Below are positions 21,001 to 34,359 of a stretch of DNA of 64,000 nt, piece after piece. Position 1 is the first letter of the stretch; every line of letters begins with the position of its first letter. The DNA comes from Apodospora peruviana (taxonomy: Eukaryota; Ascomycota; Sordariomycetes; Sordariales; Lasiosphaeriaceae). The stretch is from NCBI GenBank assembly GCA_033439685.1, contig JAUEDM010000004.1, forward strand, positions 3,534,001-3,598,000, read 5' to 3'. A program made the translations under genes and the position numbers. Under the pieces are notes generated by a model, which was given only the letters and a program-made list of their open reading frames with translations, was not told where the DNA came from and did no database searches.

Positions 21001-23709
21001 ATACGGTCACACCCCGGCGTTGCTACTGCCGGCGTGGCAGAGTTTTTGCGCTTGTGGGCCCGTCAACCGCGTGTCGCCAATTTCCAGGCTCGCAGGGGTT
21101 CCGACGCTTCAAGGCATCGAGGTACCCGTGGGCCGTCAGTGCCTTCCGCGGCAAGACGGGTACCTCAATCATAGCATGGCCAATATCGGATGAGGAGAAT
21201 TCTCGTCGAACAATTCGAACCCTTCCATTTTACCATGTGAATCAACATCCGGACGGCCGTCATTTCGCGACGACCCTGACCTCGACATGATGAACATCTT
21301 ATCTCTCTTCACTTTCGACAGCATGTACACTACCTTATGATCAGGAACGACGCCCTCCGCCCCCTCTTCTCTCTTCATCTCCTCGCAGTTCACATCTCGC
21401 ATCTCGCATCTCACATGCCCCGTCGTTGCCGCACCGGCCCGTATTCTGCGACTGGCGCTGGGCGAAACCCGCCCTCAGGCGGCCACGATGGTTTCTATTG
21501 GTGTCGTCAGCCAACTCGGCTCAAGCCATCATCAGCCATTACGACTCGCTGCAACCAACACTCTTTGGTAGGCTTTGCGCAGGCTGACTAACATTTATTG
21601 CCTCCCCGTTTCCTAGTTTGCTCTCACTCAACAGACCCGGTGCTCCAGGGCCGTTTTGTATTGTATTGAGAGGATTTGATCATCTGGGGGCCACTTGTCC
21701 CAGACCACCACCACTTCAAGGGTCGTTCGAGACCGGAGACACACGCCCAAAATATCTTTATTTTAGAATTCAAAGCCTGAGCCGGCTAACAAATCCCCAC
21801 CCTTTGGACTTTGGGGCCCGTGATCCACCCGAAGCTACCCTACCGTGGCCTCTCGACCCGTCAAGCCCGGTTGCAAGCAACGAAATCGCGCACACACTTT
21901 TCAAGATGGAGCAAAGAACCTTGGTATCGGAACTGGCCACCCCGTTTCTTGACTCTTTGCCGGACTATCGCGGCGCTTTTTCTTCGTGAACAAACACCAC
22001 GATGTGGAGCTCAAGGGTCTTCCAGGCTAGTGCTGTCGTCGGCATTCAGTTGTGGGTTGTGGACTGTACTGTGTACTGCGCGACACTCGGACACCAATGC
22101 TCTCCACGAGGGTCCGCTTGGGCATCACTGACAGTCTTCCAAACCTCGCCGACTCCAGGGCCGTTGGGATGTTGAATCCAGATCTAGGCACAGACAGACC
22201 GGTGGGAACTACCAATGGAACCCAGCCATTCGACCGTTGTGAGCGCGAGTCAGGAATACCCAGCTAAAACACACAACATCCATAACAGACAAGAAGCAGG
22301 CCGAGTTAGAAGGGGTCAGAGAGGGCCCCTGTAAAGCAAATACACTTCACATTCCAGCCTATCGGACACCCAGTCCGGCGGGAGCAGTGACCAGCCAGCA
22401 TGTCGGCCAGTTAAACGAACATCCGCCCCCTCACGAGCTGCCTGCAGCGATTGAGAAAGCGGTCAAGAGGGTCGATGACTCCACGACACCAGTCGTGGTA
22501 AGAGAAAACGGCTGTTGCACCGGTGTTGGCCCATGTCGTCAGTGTATCGTCTTGTGTCTAACCAAGTCGAGCTCCCTCGACGATGACCGTGAGAGCGGCC
22601 GATTTTGAGTCAGGATTGTCACGATGATCACACCTCGAGAGGGCCTGGTGGTGCAGAGGACACTGATCGTCCGCAGGCGCCAGCCTCTGGGAGCCTTTTG
22701 GCTGGCGAGGCTGGATAATTTCAAGACAGATTGCGCCCCTCATTTTCGTCTCCAACCCAACATCTCAACAGCACAGAGAGACACGAATGGGCCGCCCAGC
22801 TGAAATGAAACCGCAAAATACAGATTACAGGTGTAATTGCCCAGCCAGATGACCCGTACCGAGTGAGATCCGTCGTTTGGTGCGGTGCCCAGCAACGGGA
22901 ATGTTTCTTTGATGCGATGCAACTCCCATATCCATTTCGGAATCCGGCGTGACCTGAGGAAACTGCTCTCGCCTGGATGTTCGGGTTAATTGTCTGCCTC
23001 TCTGGCCATTAACCAACACCGAGCTTGATCCGCTCACAAAAATACCATTTTACTGTATTGAAACCCCCCGCCGACCACCCCCAAACTCGCTGTCCCCGAG
23101 GTCGAGACTTTGCAGCACGGCATCATGTGTCAGCGAACGGGATCGGACGCAAAACCCCCTCTTCAACCCCAAAGGGGGACATACATGCATAGCAAGCTCG
23201 AAATAAGAGCCCAGCAGGAGACTTGTTTGGGAAGGACCAAACGCCCCATGTGAATCCAACGTGAGTTGTTTCGATTCGGGCCACGATACCCTCAAAAACG
23301 ATGGTTCGCAGATAGGGGCTGGGGTATCTAGAAGTAACCCCGCATCAGATCGGAGCTGTCATGATACATCGCCACTGATGGCGGTACCAACACAAACCAG
23401 CCCGCATCTCGGGGGAGCCAATGCTCCTTCGGATGCTCACCTGCATTGCCAGAGCTGCATTGCTTCACCCGTTCGGCTGGCGACGAGCAGTTCTCAAATG
23501 TTTTGTCGCCACGCTTGCTCATCCTCCCGCGCCCACTCCAGGCAGGTTGGCAGCACATGCCGGTGTCTACGGATTATTCCTCCCCTGCGATGTACCAGGC
23601 AGTTATCCACTTCACGACAAAACCTCTTTCGTTGACTGCACAGAAAGCCGTACTCGGGCATTCTCGTTGGACCAAGCCATGAACACGGCCGATCAGGCAA
23701 AGATCTGAA

Positions 23710-23723
23710 CCCCCCCCCCCCCC
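23710..23723. repeat. Poly-C tract, 14 bases
   Basis: An uninterrupted run of 14 C on the plus strand, followed nine bases later by an A-run. Such tracts are length-unstable and are often misassembled. Confidence 0.9.
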
Positions 23724-26464
23724 ACTAGAAAAAAAAAGAAAATGAGCGAAAGTACGGGCTCAATCTAAGGTATTTTGTATGTCCGTTACCACAACCGACT
23801 GTTCGAACCGCGAACATGAACCAGCGCCAGTAGCAGACGGACTTTTGCACCGGAGCTGAACTCATTGGTCAGCACGAAAGGCACAAGGCACAAAAATAAT
23901 GTGAGATGTGCCCAGAGAGCAAGAAGAAGGTTGCACACAGCCAAAAGTTCCAGTTCACAGCGGAGGAGGCGGCGGGGATGACGTCGCCGTCGTGTCGTCG
24001 TCAGTCTGACCTGACTGCTACAGTTCTGGCAGGGTTCAGATAAGCCACCACGACTGCGAATGACAAACGGAACGGGCTAACTGACTTGTTTAGATCAACC
24101 CCAAATAGCGGAGCTGAAAAGATGTTTGTCCAAATTCCCATCGTGACGTCGGCGAACAACATATGCCCAAACTTCCATCACTTTTTCAGTTCTTCACTAT
24201 GGCGCTTTTTAACTTGCAGCATCGAGCAATGGCAGTCGGGTCTGCCTCTCCGGGCGGCCACATCGTACTGACTGACTTCCGCCACCCGGCAGGCAAAGGG
24301 ACATGCCTGTTGGATCTGGGCGGTGAAGACGAGTCGACCAATGGCTTTGTTCCAGCTGCCTACAGTCGAGCTTTCGTCTTTGGCCGTTCTTCGGCGCAGT
24401 ACGGATAGTATCATCGATAACCCCCTGGGGACAAGTTACAGTTGCCAGACCAGGCTGGTGGCACCGTCCCGGTTGGTTCCCCGCCAGGTGGTGAGGGGAA
24501 CGATGCGATGCGATGCATGTCAGGTCCAATATTCCTTTCTGTTACTGCATCGCAGCAGCATGACTCTCTTAAACTGGAAGCTGTCTGGACGACATACCTA
24601 ACTTGCCTAGTGCCCCCACGGGAAGGAATGAAATGTGCGATGCGATCCGATTCTGGCATGCGGGAAAGAGACAAAAGAAATCATCGTTTCCGACGGAGGT
24701 ATTTCCCCTTCCCCGTTGACCTAGGTGACTGACCACTCTCCGTAGCATACTGAACTTTCCCCACAATCAAGCCGACCGACCCGCATGCCGACCCAGCGCC
24801 CGTGAGCAGCTAGCCGACCGAGCGGCAGCCGGATGGCCGGATAGGGACCTGGGCAGGCAGAACTGTGCCATTGCTCTGCTTTCTGAATCCGGCATCAATT
24901 TTTCTTCTTTGATTCGGTTTTCCTTTTCTCTGCTAGTGGTGTCTGTCTCGGTGCCTGTACCATGGCCGATACAACTTACCCCCTTGCTTTGTCGAAACTC
25001 GATATCAGGAACGGCCATCCGCCTGCCACGCACGGATAGGGGTAAGAATCCGTGTTATCTGAGCGAACCCCCTTTACCTTGCGCTGTGGACGAAACCCAA
25101 AGGCCAGCCAGACATCGCTCGTTTGTATCCATATTTCGCACTTCGGTCTGAATCCGATGGGTCGGACAGAGATAAATTTTAACTCGGCAGGCCGTAGTGC
25201 AAGAATCTCACCGGATATCTTACCATGCTTACTTAAATCTGGGGTTGGATCCATCATGACCAAACTACGGATCAGATAAGTAACCCACGTCAGATATACC
25301 ATACCTAGTTAATCCCCGCTTACCCGCCCAGCGATGAACAAGGGGTTCGTCGTTAAATCAAAGCCATGGGCCATCTCTCTGCCCGTTATACTGATAATCC
25401 TCGTGCGTCGTTAACTCTCGTGTATGGCAGGCTACGGCTAAGTAGACTCGTCTGACACCGGACACTGTAACTGGCTTGACGTCCAGTCACCCGTGCAACA
25501 GGCACGTTCAGTCATGCTCATCGGTGATTCCTCACAAATATCTCGTCACAAAGAAAGAGAACAATCGGTTGTGTCAGACACGGCGGCAGCACGGCATCTT
25601 AACCCGACTGGACTTATTCTTTTGGTCCACGAGTGGATTGAGATATATCAGATGACGACCGGACGTTCCCCGGCCCTAAATGGATCTCATCATGCATCAA
25701 CATCAGCACCAGCTTCATTACCATCAGCAAAAGCCCAGACCCTTACTAGACGAGAACGCATAACTGTAAAGTCAGCGGCAACCGGCGGTCTCTATTTCAT
25801 TCCATCCGTTCGATCCGGCGCCATGGGCAACCAGGCAGGGACCAGGCGGGGAACCGGATCTTTGTGTCGCCTTGTCCATGGGGCTGAGTACCCGGGCACT
25901 ACCAACTTAGACTTGCTTCCCAATGCTACGACACGAATAGAGAAAGTCTAGATTTGTCTGTCCAGTTTCGACGCGTGTTGTAGCCTACCCGACCCTACAG
26001 GTAACTGACACACGGTTATTGACGGTGGTGCCTGGCAAGTTGACCAACGACCAACCAACACAGTATCACGTCACGTCTGTCACGCTGTCGTTCGTTCACT
26101 TTGTTGGTGGTGGCTGGAAACACGACTCATACTGTTCTTTGCGTACGTACCTACCTACAGGGCTGGAATCATCATCGATCACGCATCACCATGATGAGGA
26201 TCATGATGACAGGTTTACGCACACCAGATTCCACACGAGATCGATCCTCCCAGGCAAAGACAAGGACGTAGACATCATTTTCCGGCGTTTTCCGGCCCGT
26301 CAAACTGAACGAACTGCCGTACTGTAATCCGTACGCTCCAAGGTAAGGAACTTGGATCAAAAGTGGGTAGAATTGGGCAGGCGCCATCATGTATCATGTA
26401 TCATGTCCGTTCGTCGGCTTGTCACGCTTGTCAACAAGTCTTTCCTTTTCTTTTTTTTTTTTGC

Positions 26465-26509
26465 CGCGTGGTAAAGTGGTTGCATGAGTTAGCGCGATGC
26501 TACCACGCG
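26465..26509. repeat. Inverted repeat / hairpin
   Basis: CGCGTGGTA at 26465-26473 is the exact reverse complement of TACCACGCG at 26501-26509. A nested GCAT/ATGC pair extends the right arm to 13 contiguous paired bases, with an 8-base bulge on the left. No coding sequence is nearby. Function is unknown; it could be a structured RNA segment or a chance palindrome. Confidence 0.6.
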
Positions 26510-28721
26510 CCCGCCGCCGCTCCCAGTCATGCCCAGTGAGTGGTGATGTTTAGATCTTTTGAAGAAAAAATATCCCGCAAAGAGGGGAAGGGGTTCAGAT
26601 AATTTCGGGTTGTCTTTCTGGTCCCCTTGGAGTGTTGTTGATCAGCCGAGGTGATGATGGCATCTCATCCAAATTTTGGAGAAGGGGGCGAAGAGTAGGA
26701 GGGGTGGTGTGGGGTTTTGGGATGATTCCAATTGCATCATTGAATCCCTTCTCTGCTTTTGCTGCATCGCAACCTTAAACCTGCATCAGTTATCTGTCGA
26801 TGGTATCGTCGAAATTTCGATTTGGCTGTGGAGTTTACCAACCCTTTTTCGTCTCGCCACTCGCGGCTATGATACCTAGGTAGCTTGACATTTGAGCAGA
26901 GAGCATACTTGACGAAGCTGGTCGGTTCCTCGTACTCGTTCGTGAAATTTCCGCAAGGTATTCCTCGTGGGAGAATTATGTGCACCTGATAATAAATACT
27001 ATTATACAAAAGTTCAGTGTCTCTTCGTGAGCACTGGGCAAGTAAAATATCTAGATCGATCTATCCTGTTCCCGTCGTGTGGAACTTCATCGAGCACTAT
27101 CGTAGACGTTTTGTTCTGTTTCTTTTAAAGCAGAACCGAGAGAACCGAAAGAAAATACCATGACACATGAAGATCTATGATCGATCGCGAAGCACAAGTC
27201 CTAAAAATCCCCTACGTTTGTTTCATGATACGGCGTGCCATCATTGTGACAGGGCAGTTGAGGCTTGACTGATTGGGCTACACGCCCCAATACGTATTGG
27301 TTTGTCTAGACAGACATATCCAACGTCCCTCTAAGATCTACCACCCAGTTCGTGTAGGTAGTAGCATGTTAAAAAGTAGGGGGTCTTAACGATGAATACT
27401 TTCCGCTTATTCCATCTAATAACCCCCTCATCGCATTCCCCAAGCCAAAGTCCCTGTACAGCCACCTCAGTTGGCTATCACCAGCGTACTACCAACATGC
27501 TGTAGCGCCACATGCTCTCCATACACGAATATATAGATAGCCAGGTGGCCACAGAGAGAGAAAAACTAAAGCACCGACATTGATACACAACATCGTGGCC
27601 TTCCCAGATACTCACTCTGTGATAACTTATTGAAGCTGGCGATGGCGCTGGCTGTGATATGTGCTGCTTGTGTGTTCTGTGTGTTCTGTAGGTAATAAGT
27701 CAATCCGGCTTCGCGGTGTACATATCACGGGGACGAGAGTCCATGGTCCGTAGAATTACCAACAAGAAAATGCTCTTCTACTGTTTTAATATGCCAGGTG
27801 TTGTGAGAGCATCGGGAACAATACGTTGCCGTTGCATATATATTTACTTTACTCCTGTCTCCAGTCCATGTTGACATATTAATATTCCCCAACCCATCTC
27901 ACAGTACCAACGAAGAAAAGTGAAGAAAAAGGGCATGTTTGCTTGTATTACAATAGACAATACTCTAGTTGCTTGTTTACTTTGTCAGCACACAAATAAC
28001 GGGCATGACGAGTATGGCCCCTATTCCCTCCCTCATTGCCCTTCCACCACTACTGGCGTGTTATATTCATTAGCCAGCTCAGATACTTTCTACAGCGTAT
28101 GCGAGCACCGATCATCAACAGGCTACGATGGAGCACAGTGAAAGTATAACTCCTGAAGAACAGACACCAAAGTGAGGAAGGACCGGAGAAAAATATGATA
28201 TATTAGTGATTTCGGCTTGGAAGACCCCAACAAACGGTGACACTGGTCTTCAAGAATGTAGTTAACGAGTAAAATAAGTTAAATTAAATAGATATCAACT
28301 CTTGTCAATACCTATCTACGACAAAGGGTACTTGGGTATACCTGGTGTATGTCTTCCCACACGAGAAGGCTGGGGGACCTTGTCTCTAAGAATTTTGAAA
28401 GATTGCAAAAGATTTAAGGATTTAATGAACAGCACCGATCTTGCCGAAAACCCCCAACTCCGTATGGACCTAAGGTACCTGATGTAGATATGGAGCCAGC
28501 GTCCGCCCTTTGATAGGTAGAAATACCTCAATCCTCTCGCCGTACGCCGCTGCCATCCCCCCAAAATTAATAATATCCTCTCCGTCCACCTAACAAAACC
28601 TTTATTCTCTTGTAGACCCCAAAGCTACGCTTTATTCCCGAGCAAAGCGTTCAGCTAACTCCCATCACAGATCTAGAACTGATCAACTCGAACTGCTTAT
28701 AAGCAGGGACCAATCACTCCC

Positions 28722-30554
28722 TTAAATAACCGTCATATTATAAGGCACAATCGCCTTGTCGATAACCGGCTCCCGGCGACAGGTCGTCTTGGCCTCGTCG
28801 CCCCACCGCTCGAACCACTTCTCCTCCCTGCCGGCCGCGGCATCAAAGGCTCGCCTGCACTCCTCCGGAAGCAGCTCCCTAATCTCGTCCGGCACGGCGC
28901 CCAGCCCCTTGAACGGCGCCAGGAAATCCTGCTTCGACGACGCGAGCCGGTCCGCGGGCGACGTGCGGAAGGGCACCTCGTACGATACCGGCGCAACACC
29001 AGCAGGAGGAGTCTCTAGCACAATGTCCGTCACCAGGAAATTGCGCGATATGGCTGGCTTGAGCGGCGGGAAGAGTGTCGACACCGGCTCTCCATCTTCT
29101 TCGGTGGAACGGAGAGACGGTTGCTCGTAGTCGACGACCTGCTCGATGCGGGCGTGCGTCGGCTGCATGATGGTCGGGTAGAGCATCGAGTTGGTGTGGA
29201 TGTCGTAGACGCCGTTGATGTTAGCGCGCCTGACAGACGTCAAGAAGCTGTTGAATTGGCTGTCATGTCGTTAGCGTCGTGATAAAAATAACCACAGAGA
29301 AATTAGATGACTTACCTAGCGTCTCTGGCATGTTCAAGCTGCCAATTCACGTCGTTCACAGCGACCCGCCGCTTCCTCGTTGTATCAACCTTGATGTTCT
29401 GCTGCGGAAGCGACGGCCCGCTGGAATGGTACACCGCGCTGGCTCCATGCCATGCGACGTACTGGTTCTTGTTGTACGGCTTGTCCGGCTCGTAGATATC
29501 GGTAGGGTCCGCGAGCTCGCCCTCGACTACGCCCTCCGCGCGAGCCTTGGCGACCTCGTAGTCATCCACGATCCGCCGCCCACCGACAATGATCAGCGCG
29601 CCGAACTCCCGGAACACCGATCTAGCCGTGACGATTCCAATCGAGCGGCCCTTGTAACTGTGCGGGATGATCTCGCGCTCGATCATGTCGCGTTTCTCCT
29701 CGTCATTGACAATGATCTTGTACAGCTTCTTATGTTTGGTGAAGAAGAGGTACGAATCACGAAAACCGACGCAGCGCGCCGGCTCGGTTGAAAGCATGTA
29801 GAGCCGGTCCCCGCGCCCCGCAACAGTAAAAGTGCGGCAGCGGTACTCGCGGCCGTCCTGAAGGTTGCCCATCTTGTCGACCTTCGTCTCGCCCTCGGCG
29901 TCCTCGGGCAGGGCCAGCTCGTCGTCGACAATATCGATCACGGTGCCGTCCTTGTCGATGGACTGTTGCATGGGCTGCGTGTGCTGGCCCTTGCGCCCAC
30001 CGCGACCTCTCCACCCTCCGCGGCCGCGGCGGCGAGGCGTTCCGTCGGAGTCGCGCGGAGATTCGAGCGGCAGGGAGTCCCAGTCGGGAGGGCGGTTCTT
30101 GGGCGGTCGGCCGAGACGCCGGCGGCGGATGACCGGTTCTGGCGGCGGGGTGGGTGCCTTTTCTGATTCTTCGTCTGGTTCCGAGGCTTCGTGCTCTTCT
30201 TCGGCTGCGGACTCGTCGTCTTTATCTGCGTCGTCCTCGCCTTCGGGTTGCGGCTCGGCTTCCTGTTCGACGTCCGGCATCGCTTCATCTTCGTCGTCTA
30301 GGCCCTCGAATGTTTTAGGTGTGCTTTCTGCGGCGGCAAATAAAGCATTTGTAAGCAAAGCCGTTCTGCAAAGTGGGAGCAAGTTGCAATGGGGAGTAGA
30401 TTGAGGTGGTGCAATGCGATGCGACATGATGAAAGAAATGGCAGATGGTAGGGAACGTTGATGGCGATGGGGTCAACGGGAGGGAGGACATTGGCCTACC
30501 AAGGGCTTGCTGTGCGCGTTTTGCGGCCGCACGGCCGGAGCGCCGTGAAGGCAT
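28722..30554 (-). CDS. rsc7: Chromatin remodeling complex subunit Rsc7 (Npl6/Swp82 family)
   Basis: Three exons (30554..30500, 30327..29316, 29259..28722) with introns of 172 and 56 bp give 534 residues. The first exon supplies MPSRRSGRAAAKRAQQAL. A long acidic Glu/Asp-rich region follows, then an RRRLGRPPKNRP AT-hook-like motif. The conserved Rsc7/Swp82 domain covers about residues 195-440: EYRCRTFTVAGRGDRLYMLSTEPARC, GFRDSYLFFTKHKKLYKI, YKGRSIGIVTARSVFREFGALIIVGGRR, and across the second intron SQFNSFLTSVRRANINGVYD with HTNSMLYPTIMQPTHARIE. In yeast, Rsc7 is a subunit of the RSC ATP-dependent nucleosome remodeler and Swp82 is its SWI/SNF paralogue. A long frame starting at 30427 is intron read-through and is not the start. 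Confidence 0.93.
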
Positions 30555-31978
30555 TTTTGCGCCTGAGTTGAAGTTGTGGTTGCGCGCAAGGTGACTGAAC
30601 TTGAAGGTCTTGGCTAGTCCTGCAGTGGCGCGCGGTCGAGACTGGGGGTGGGAATAAATTCGAATTTCGAGGGCGATGAGGCTAAAATTGACGACGCGAT
30701 CAGAGGTGGACAGTCTGCGCGCGCACGGTGCCTGGGCGGCGCGAATGTTGCCAGGTGACAGGTCGCGCTGAAGCCCTCGCACTGGCTCGTGCACCACCCA
30801 GGACTGTGCAACTACACTTATCTTCGCACTGTCCAACCACCCAACATATCAACGAACTTGGAGGACCTCCATGCCCAGTCCCGACCTCAACATACGTATT
30901 TAATTCACAATGAGTTGTCGCTTGAGATATCACATCAATACGATAACTGGGCACATGTAAGCATGAATTAAGATTTATATTACAAAGCTCACATGGTCTT
31001 CCGGACAAAGTCATCACGTGGTATTGGTATGTCTTTTTAATCTCAGCCAAGTTGGGAAGTGCATTCATACATTTTTATTTTGGGTTAAAGAGAAGAAAAA
31101 GGTCAGTGGCAAATGAGGTCTGAATCTGAGTACACAACTACAAGATAGCCCGGCCAACGCCTATCGCATTCATGCCCCATTCTCGCATCGCAGGCCGGTC
31201 AATCTCTGCGGACAGTTCCGTCAGCTCCCATAGAGCCTCTTCTCGAAACCAGCTGAACCACCAGTGGTATCTATCAAGCCAAGGAAAACAAACCCACAAT
31301 TGAATGTTCCATTGAAGCCCGCCTGCGACCCAAGCCTTTGCAAGTAAGCGTGGAAAGAACAGGCAAAAACCACCCTGCCTTTAGCACAACCTAGCCTGGG
31401 CTGGATCCTGTCATTACATTTTCAGTAAAAGACGATGCTTGAATTTCGCGAATAGATGCAATCTGCTGTCACGCTACTTGCATCTACCCAGCTTCGCTCA
31501 TCCACAACAGAAGTGAATGATGTCCTGCTGGTAGGAAACCCACGGTAAACGGACTGTCAAACTGAGGTACCAATCCAGCTATATCCACCCACACCAAAGT
31601 GGATGTCTTACTGGTGGATAAGTTTCGCTGCCAACGAGTGTCAAACTGAGGCGATTGTTGTTTACACTCAGTGGCGCCCAAGCCAAAAGAGCGCGCCCCC
31701 AATCAAAAGTTGAGAGGAAAAACAACCTCAATCAATATCGCGGCGGAAACTGGGACCACGTATCGCCACGCCACACATCCTCTCCAAGACAAGACGAAAT
31801 TCTGCGAGATAGATTCTTCTGAGAATCTGGCGCTTCACTCCATCTCACCAGGGAAGGAAACGTGACACAAGCGGGACGGGCCAAGCTCTTTCTTGTTCAA
31901 GGCTCGCTGCCTGGCCCTGAGCTTAGCTCTCTTCTTGTGAATCTCCATTGATTTTGCACCTCGATTTGCCGCCAAGCT
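30555..31978. other. Intergenic region rsc7 / TFIIB
   Basis: About 1.4 kb between two minus-strand genes. It holds the rsc7 promoter near 30.6-30.9 kb and the TFIIB 3' untranslated region on the right. No gene or RNA is recognised. Confidence 0.5.
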
Positions 31979-33034
31979 CTAGTTGGCAGGCAGCTTCTCG
32001 AGCGTCTTCTTCTCCTCTGGGGTCCACTTCGAATCCTTTCCTCCCATGATCTGGTCCCTTGCCTGGTAAAGGAAGCGATATGCCGTCTTGACGGTACCGT
32101 CACTGACGCCAACAACACTGGCAATTTCCTTGGAGGGTTTGGGTTCATCCATCATGTGGCAGGCCATGTAGATGCAGGCGGCAGCTACCGACAAAGGAGA
32201 GCGACCGGCCAGGGCCTCCACTCCCTGAGACCCCTTGGCAAGGCGACGAGCAATGTCTTCGACACGCACAGGGTTGTTGAAGCCGAGATCACTGCAGTAC
32301 CGAGCGCAAAGCTCGTCGGCTTGTGTTGAGCCCTTGGCCTGGTATTGTTGGTTGAAGGCGGAGCTAGCCTGGACCGCTCCTGGCTGCTCGCCCACCTTCT
32401 GCAAGAACGACTCGAGCTGCTTGAACACGCGACCAATCTCCTTCTTTTGCACCTTAGTCAGGCTGTAGATTTCTCGAAAGGTACGTGGCATGCCGGTCTG
32501 ACGGCAGGCGATGAAGATGCAACCGGCAATAATAGCCTCTTGGGATTTACCCTTCATAGCCTTGTTATCCTCAACGAGCTTGAAGATGTGCTTGGCACCA
32601 TTCGCAACTTGCGCACCAGCTCCTATGCTGTCCGTCAAACTTTGAATATCGCGGTAGGCTGCGAGGAGCACCTTGGAAGACTTGTCTTGGGTGATCTTGT
32701 TCTGCAGATGAGACAGGTTTCTGGCGTTCTTGCCCTCGAATGCAATGGTGGTCTGGAGTTGATCGCCATCAATCATGAGGTTAGGGGCATCACCGACACG
32801 GGAAGGGTCGTCATTGCCCTGATCGTCGTTGGCGAAGGTACGCCACTCGGAACGGGTGTCTATAGCGCGAGCGCCAACCACGACACCACACTCGGTGCAC
32901 ACAATGTCGCCGCTCGAGAATTCCTCAATCAGACTGGGCGGATACTCCTTGCAATCCGGGCACATGAGAATATTATTCAGATCTTCTTGGAAGTCGCCAG
33001 CGCTTGCGGCCTGTTGCTCAGCAGGGGTCGCCAT
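31979..33034 (-). CDS. sua7: Transcription initiation factor IIB (TFIIB/Sua7)
   Basis: An intronless 351-residue protein. The start at MATPAEQQAASAG is the first ATG of the frame; the further open frame to 33166 begins with TTG and is leader. Residues about 22-55 form the TFIIB zinc ribbon (CPDCKEYPP... and VCTECG), followed by the B-reader segment (DTRSEWRTFANDDQGNDDPSRVG). Two cyclin-like repeats follow: IFIACRQTGMPRTFREI with KKEIGRVFKQLE in the first, and AACIYMACHMMDEPKPSKEI with VGVSDGTVKTAYRFLY in the second. In the family, this factor bridges TBP-bound promoter DNA and RNA polymerase II and helps choose the transcription start. Length and motif order are those of fungal TFIIB with nothing missing. 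Confidence 0.97.
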   Translation of the reverse strand: MATPAEQQAASAGDFQEDLNNILMCPDCKEYPPSLIEEFSSGDIVCTECGVVVGARAIDTRSEWRTFANDDQGNDDPSRVGDAPNLMIDGDQLQTTIAFEGKNARNLSHLQNKITQDKSSKVLLAAYRDIQSLTDSIGAGAQVANGAKHIFKLVEDNKAMKGKSQEAIIAGCIFIACRQTGMPRTFREIYSLTKVQKKEIGRVFKQLESFLQKVGEQPGAVQASSAFNQQYQAKGSTQADELCARYCSDLGFNNPVRVEDIARRLAKGSQGVEALAGRSPLSVAAACIYMACHMMDEPKPSKEIASVVGVSDGTVKTAYRFLYQARDQIMGGKDSKWTPEEKKTLEKLPAN

Positions 33035-34359
33035 TTTGGGGTTGACAAGTTGCGAAGTTTCGAAAGCGAGTGATTGATCGCGAGAGTTGTCGGTCGAGTT
33101 TAGGCGGAAATGACGATAACTAAGATGCCTTGCTCTCCGAATATTTTGACAGGGATTCGAGGTCAAGAGGCTCTTTTAGATGCGCACCAGAACACGACCT
33201 GTGCCGACCGCCGCACAACGCAATTAGATTGTTTTGCGAATCATTCAGAGTGTACCGCTGGCCGACTCGACTGCGAGAGTTGAATAAAGCGACTGTCCTG
33301 GTGACCAGTAAAGGTGTCTGAGATTGATGCGCTGCACACAATGAGGGATTGTTCGAAGCGCCCGTCTCAGGACAAAGAACAGTCGGCGGTGGAAACCAGG
33401 GGTAGAATCTGCGCGCGTGAAGGACACTTTGCCAGAAGACGAGAAGAGAACGACCGGTAGATTCGGCGCGATTGATGATGGCAGTTTTTGACGATGTTGG
33501 CGTGCAGCGAGTGACCAGAAGGGAGCGCTTCCTGAGACGTCGAGGATGTCGAGGGAAAGGTGGATTGAGTCGTGGAGTGCCCGTTGGCCCTTCTGAAATC
33601 CGTCGAGTTCGCCCGTCGGAGGATGACTCAGCAGGCCGCCGTCATTCCACCAAGGTCATGGAACCATGAGGATTAGGCTGCAGGGGTTGGGTGGCGTAGA
33701 GGCTTGCCAACGCACGTGACAGTGCCGAACAGAAATGTTTCAGAAATTGAGCGAAGGCCCGTGGCAGATGCACTTTGTTGAAAATTGGATATCAAAGTTG
33801 TCAATTTCTTACAACCAGCTTGACGTGCTTGGCCACATGCTCTGGCAGTCGCTATCTCAACCTCTGGATTATTTACATGAACCCCTCTGCTTGACCGGTC
33901 GGCCATCCTCTCACAGTCTCACTTCACACCTGTTCTCGTGATGAACGACGCCCAGGACCCTTTTGCTTTCACGAAGACAACGGCATAATTTATGCTCTCT
34001 AAAACTTCGCCGTCCCCCGATTGCAATGCGACTGATAAGCCAATGTTTTTCATTCGCCGGCCCGTAGATGCGGACAAGCCTTTTTCGTCCGACTGTCTTA
34101 GTGTCGTGAAGCCATTGTCCTGGCATCGCCCCCGCACGCACACGCACACGCGCCGCACGCCCACGACATGGGATGCTTGATGCTGATGGCGCCCAGTAAC
34201 TCTCATGGAATGCCCTAGCTGCTTCATGGGATACGGTGTGCTGCGACGAGCTTGCTGATGGAGCTGCTGCGTGGAGAAGAATGCGGTCATGTCCTCATGC
34301 AGACTTGTCCCTCGTGGTCTGCTGGTAGTATGTTTGCACTGATCTGGTCTCAACTATCT
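33035..34359. other. Intergenic region TFIIB / membrane-protein gene
   Basis: About 1.3 kb between two minus-strand genes. It should contain the TFIIB promoter (33.0-33.6 kb) and the 3' end of the membrane-protein gene. A short ACGC-rich patch lies near 34135-34155. No gene is recognised. Confidence 0.5.

Larger units (their letters stand above)
18096..28721. other. Large gene-free region (about 10.6 kb)
   Basis: Only short overlapping frames occur on both strands, none with a recognised domain. Many of the longer ones begin with TTG or GTG, not ATG. The part up to about 19.6 kb is pyrimidine-rich on the minus strand and may be the leader and promoter of the cyclin gene. Visible structure is limited to a C14 run at 23710, a hairpin at 26465-26509, small CATCTCG and CATGTAT repeats (about 21390, 26390), and a weak tRNA-like patch near 20680-20750. 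Unannotated noncoding transcripts are possible but cannot be shown from sequence. Confidence 0.5.

Noticed and set aside
25493..25951. 152-codon plus-strand frame in the gene-free block
   Set aside because: Begins with GTG, no domain, no splice context and no compositional support.
32345..33073. 242-codon plus-strand frame opposite TFIIB
   Set aside because: It is the antisense shadow of a strongly conserved gene, has no domain and starts without an ATG.
33034..33166. N-terminal extension of TFIIB
   Set aside because: The extra 44 codons start at TTG, contain no ATG and do not resemble TFIIB.
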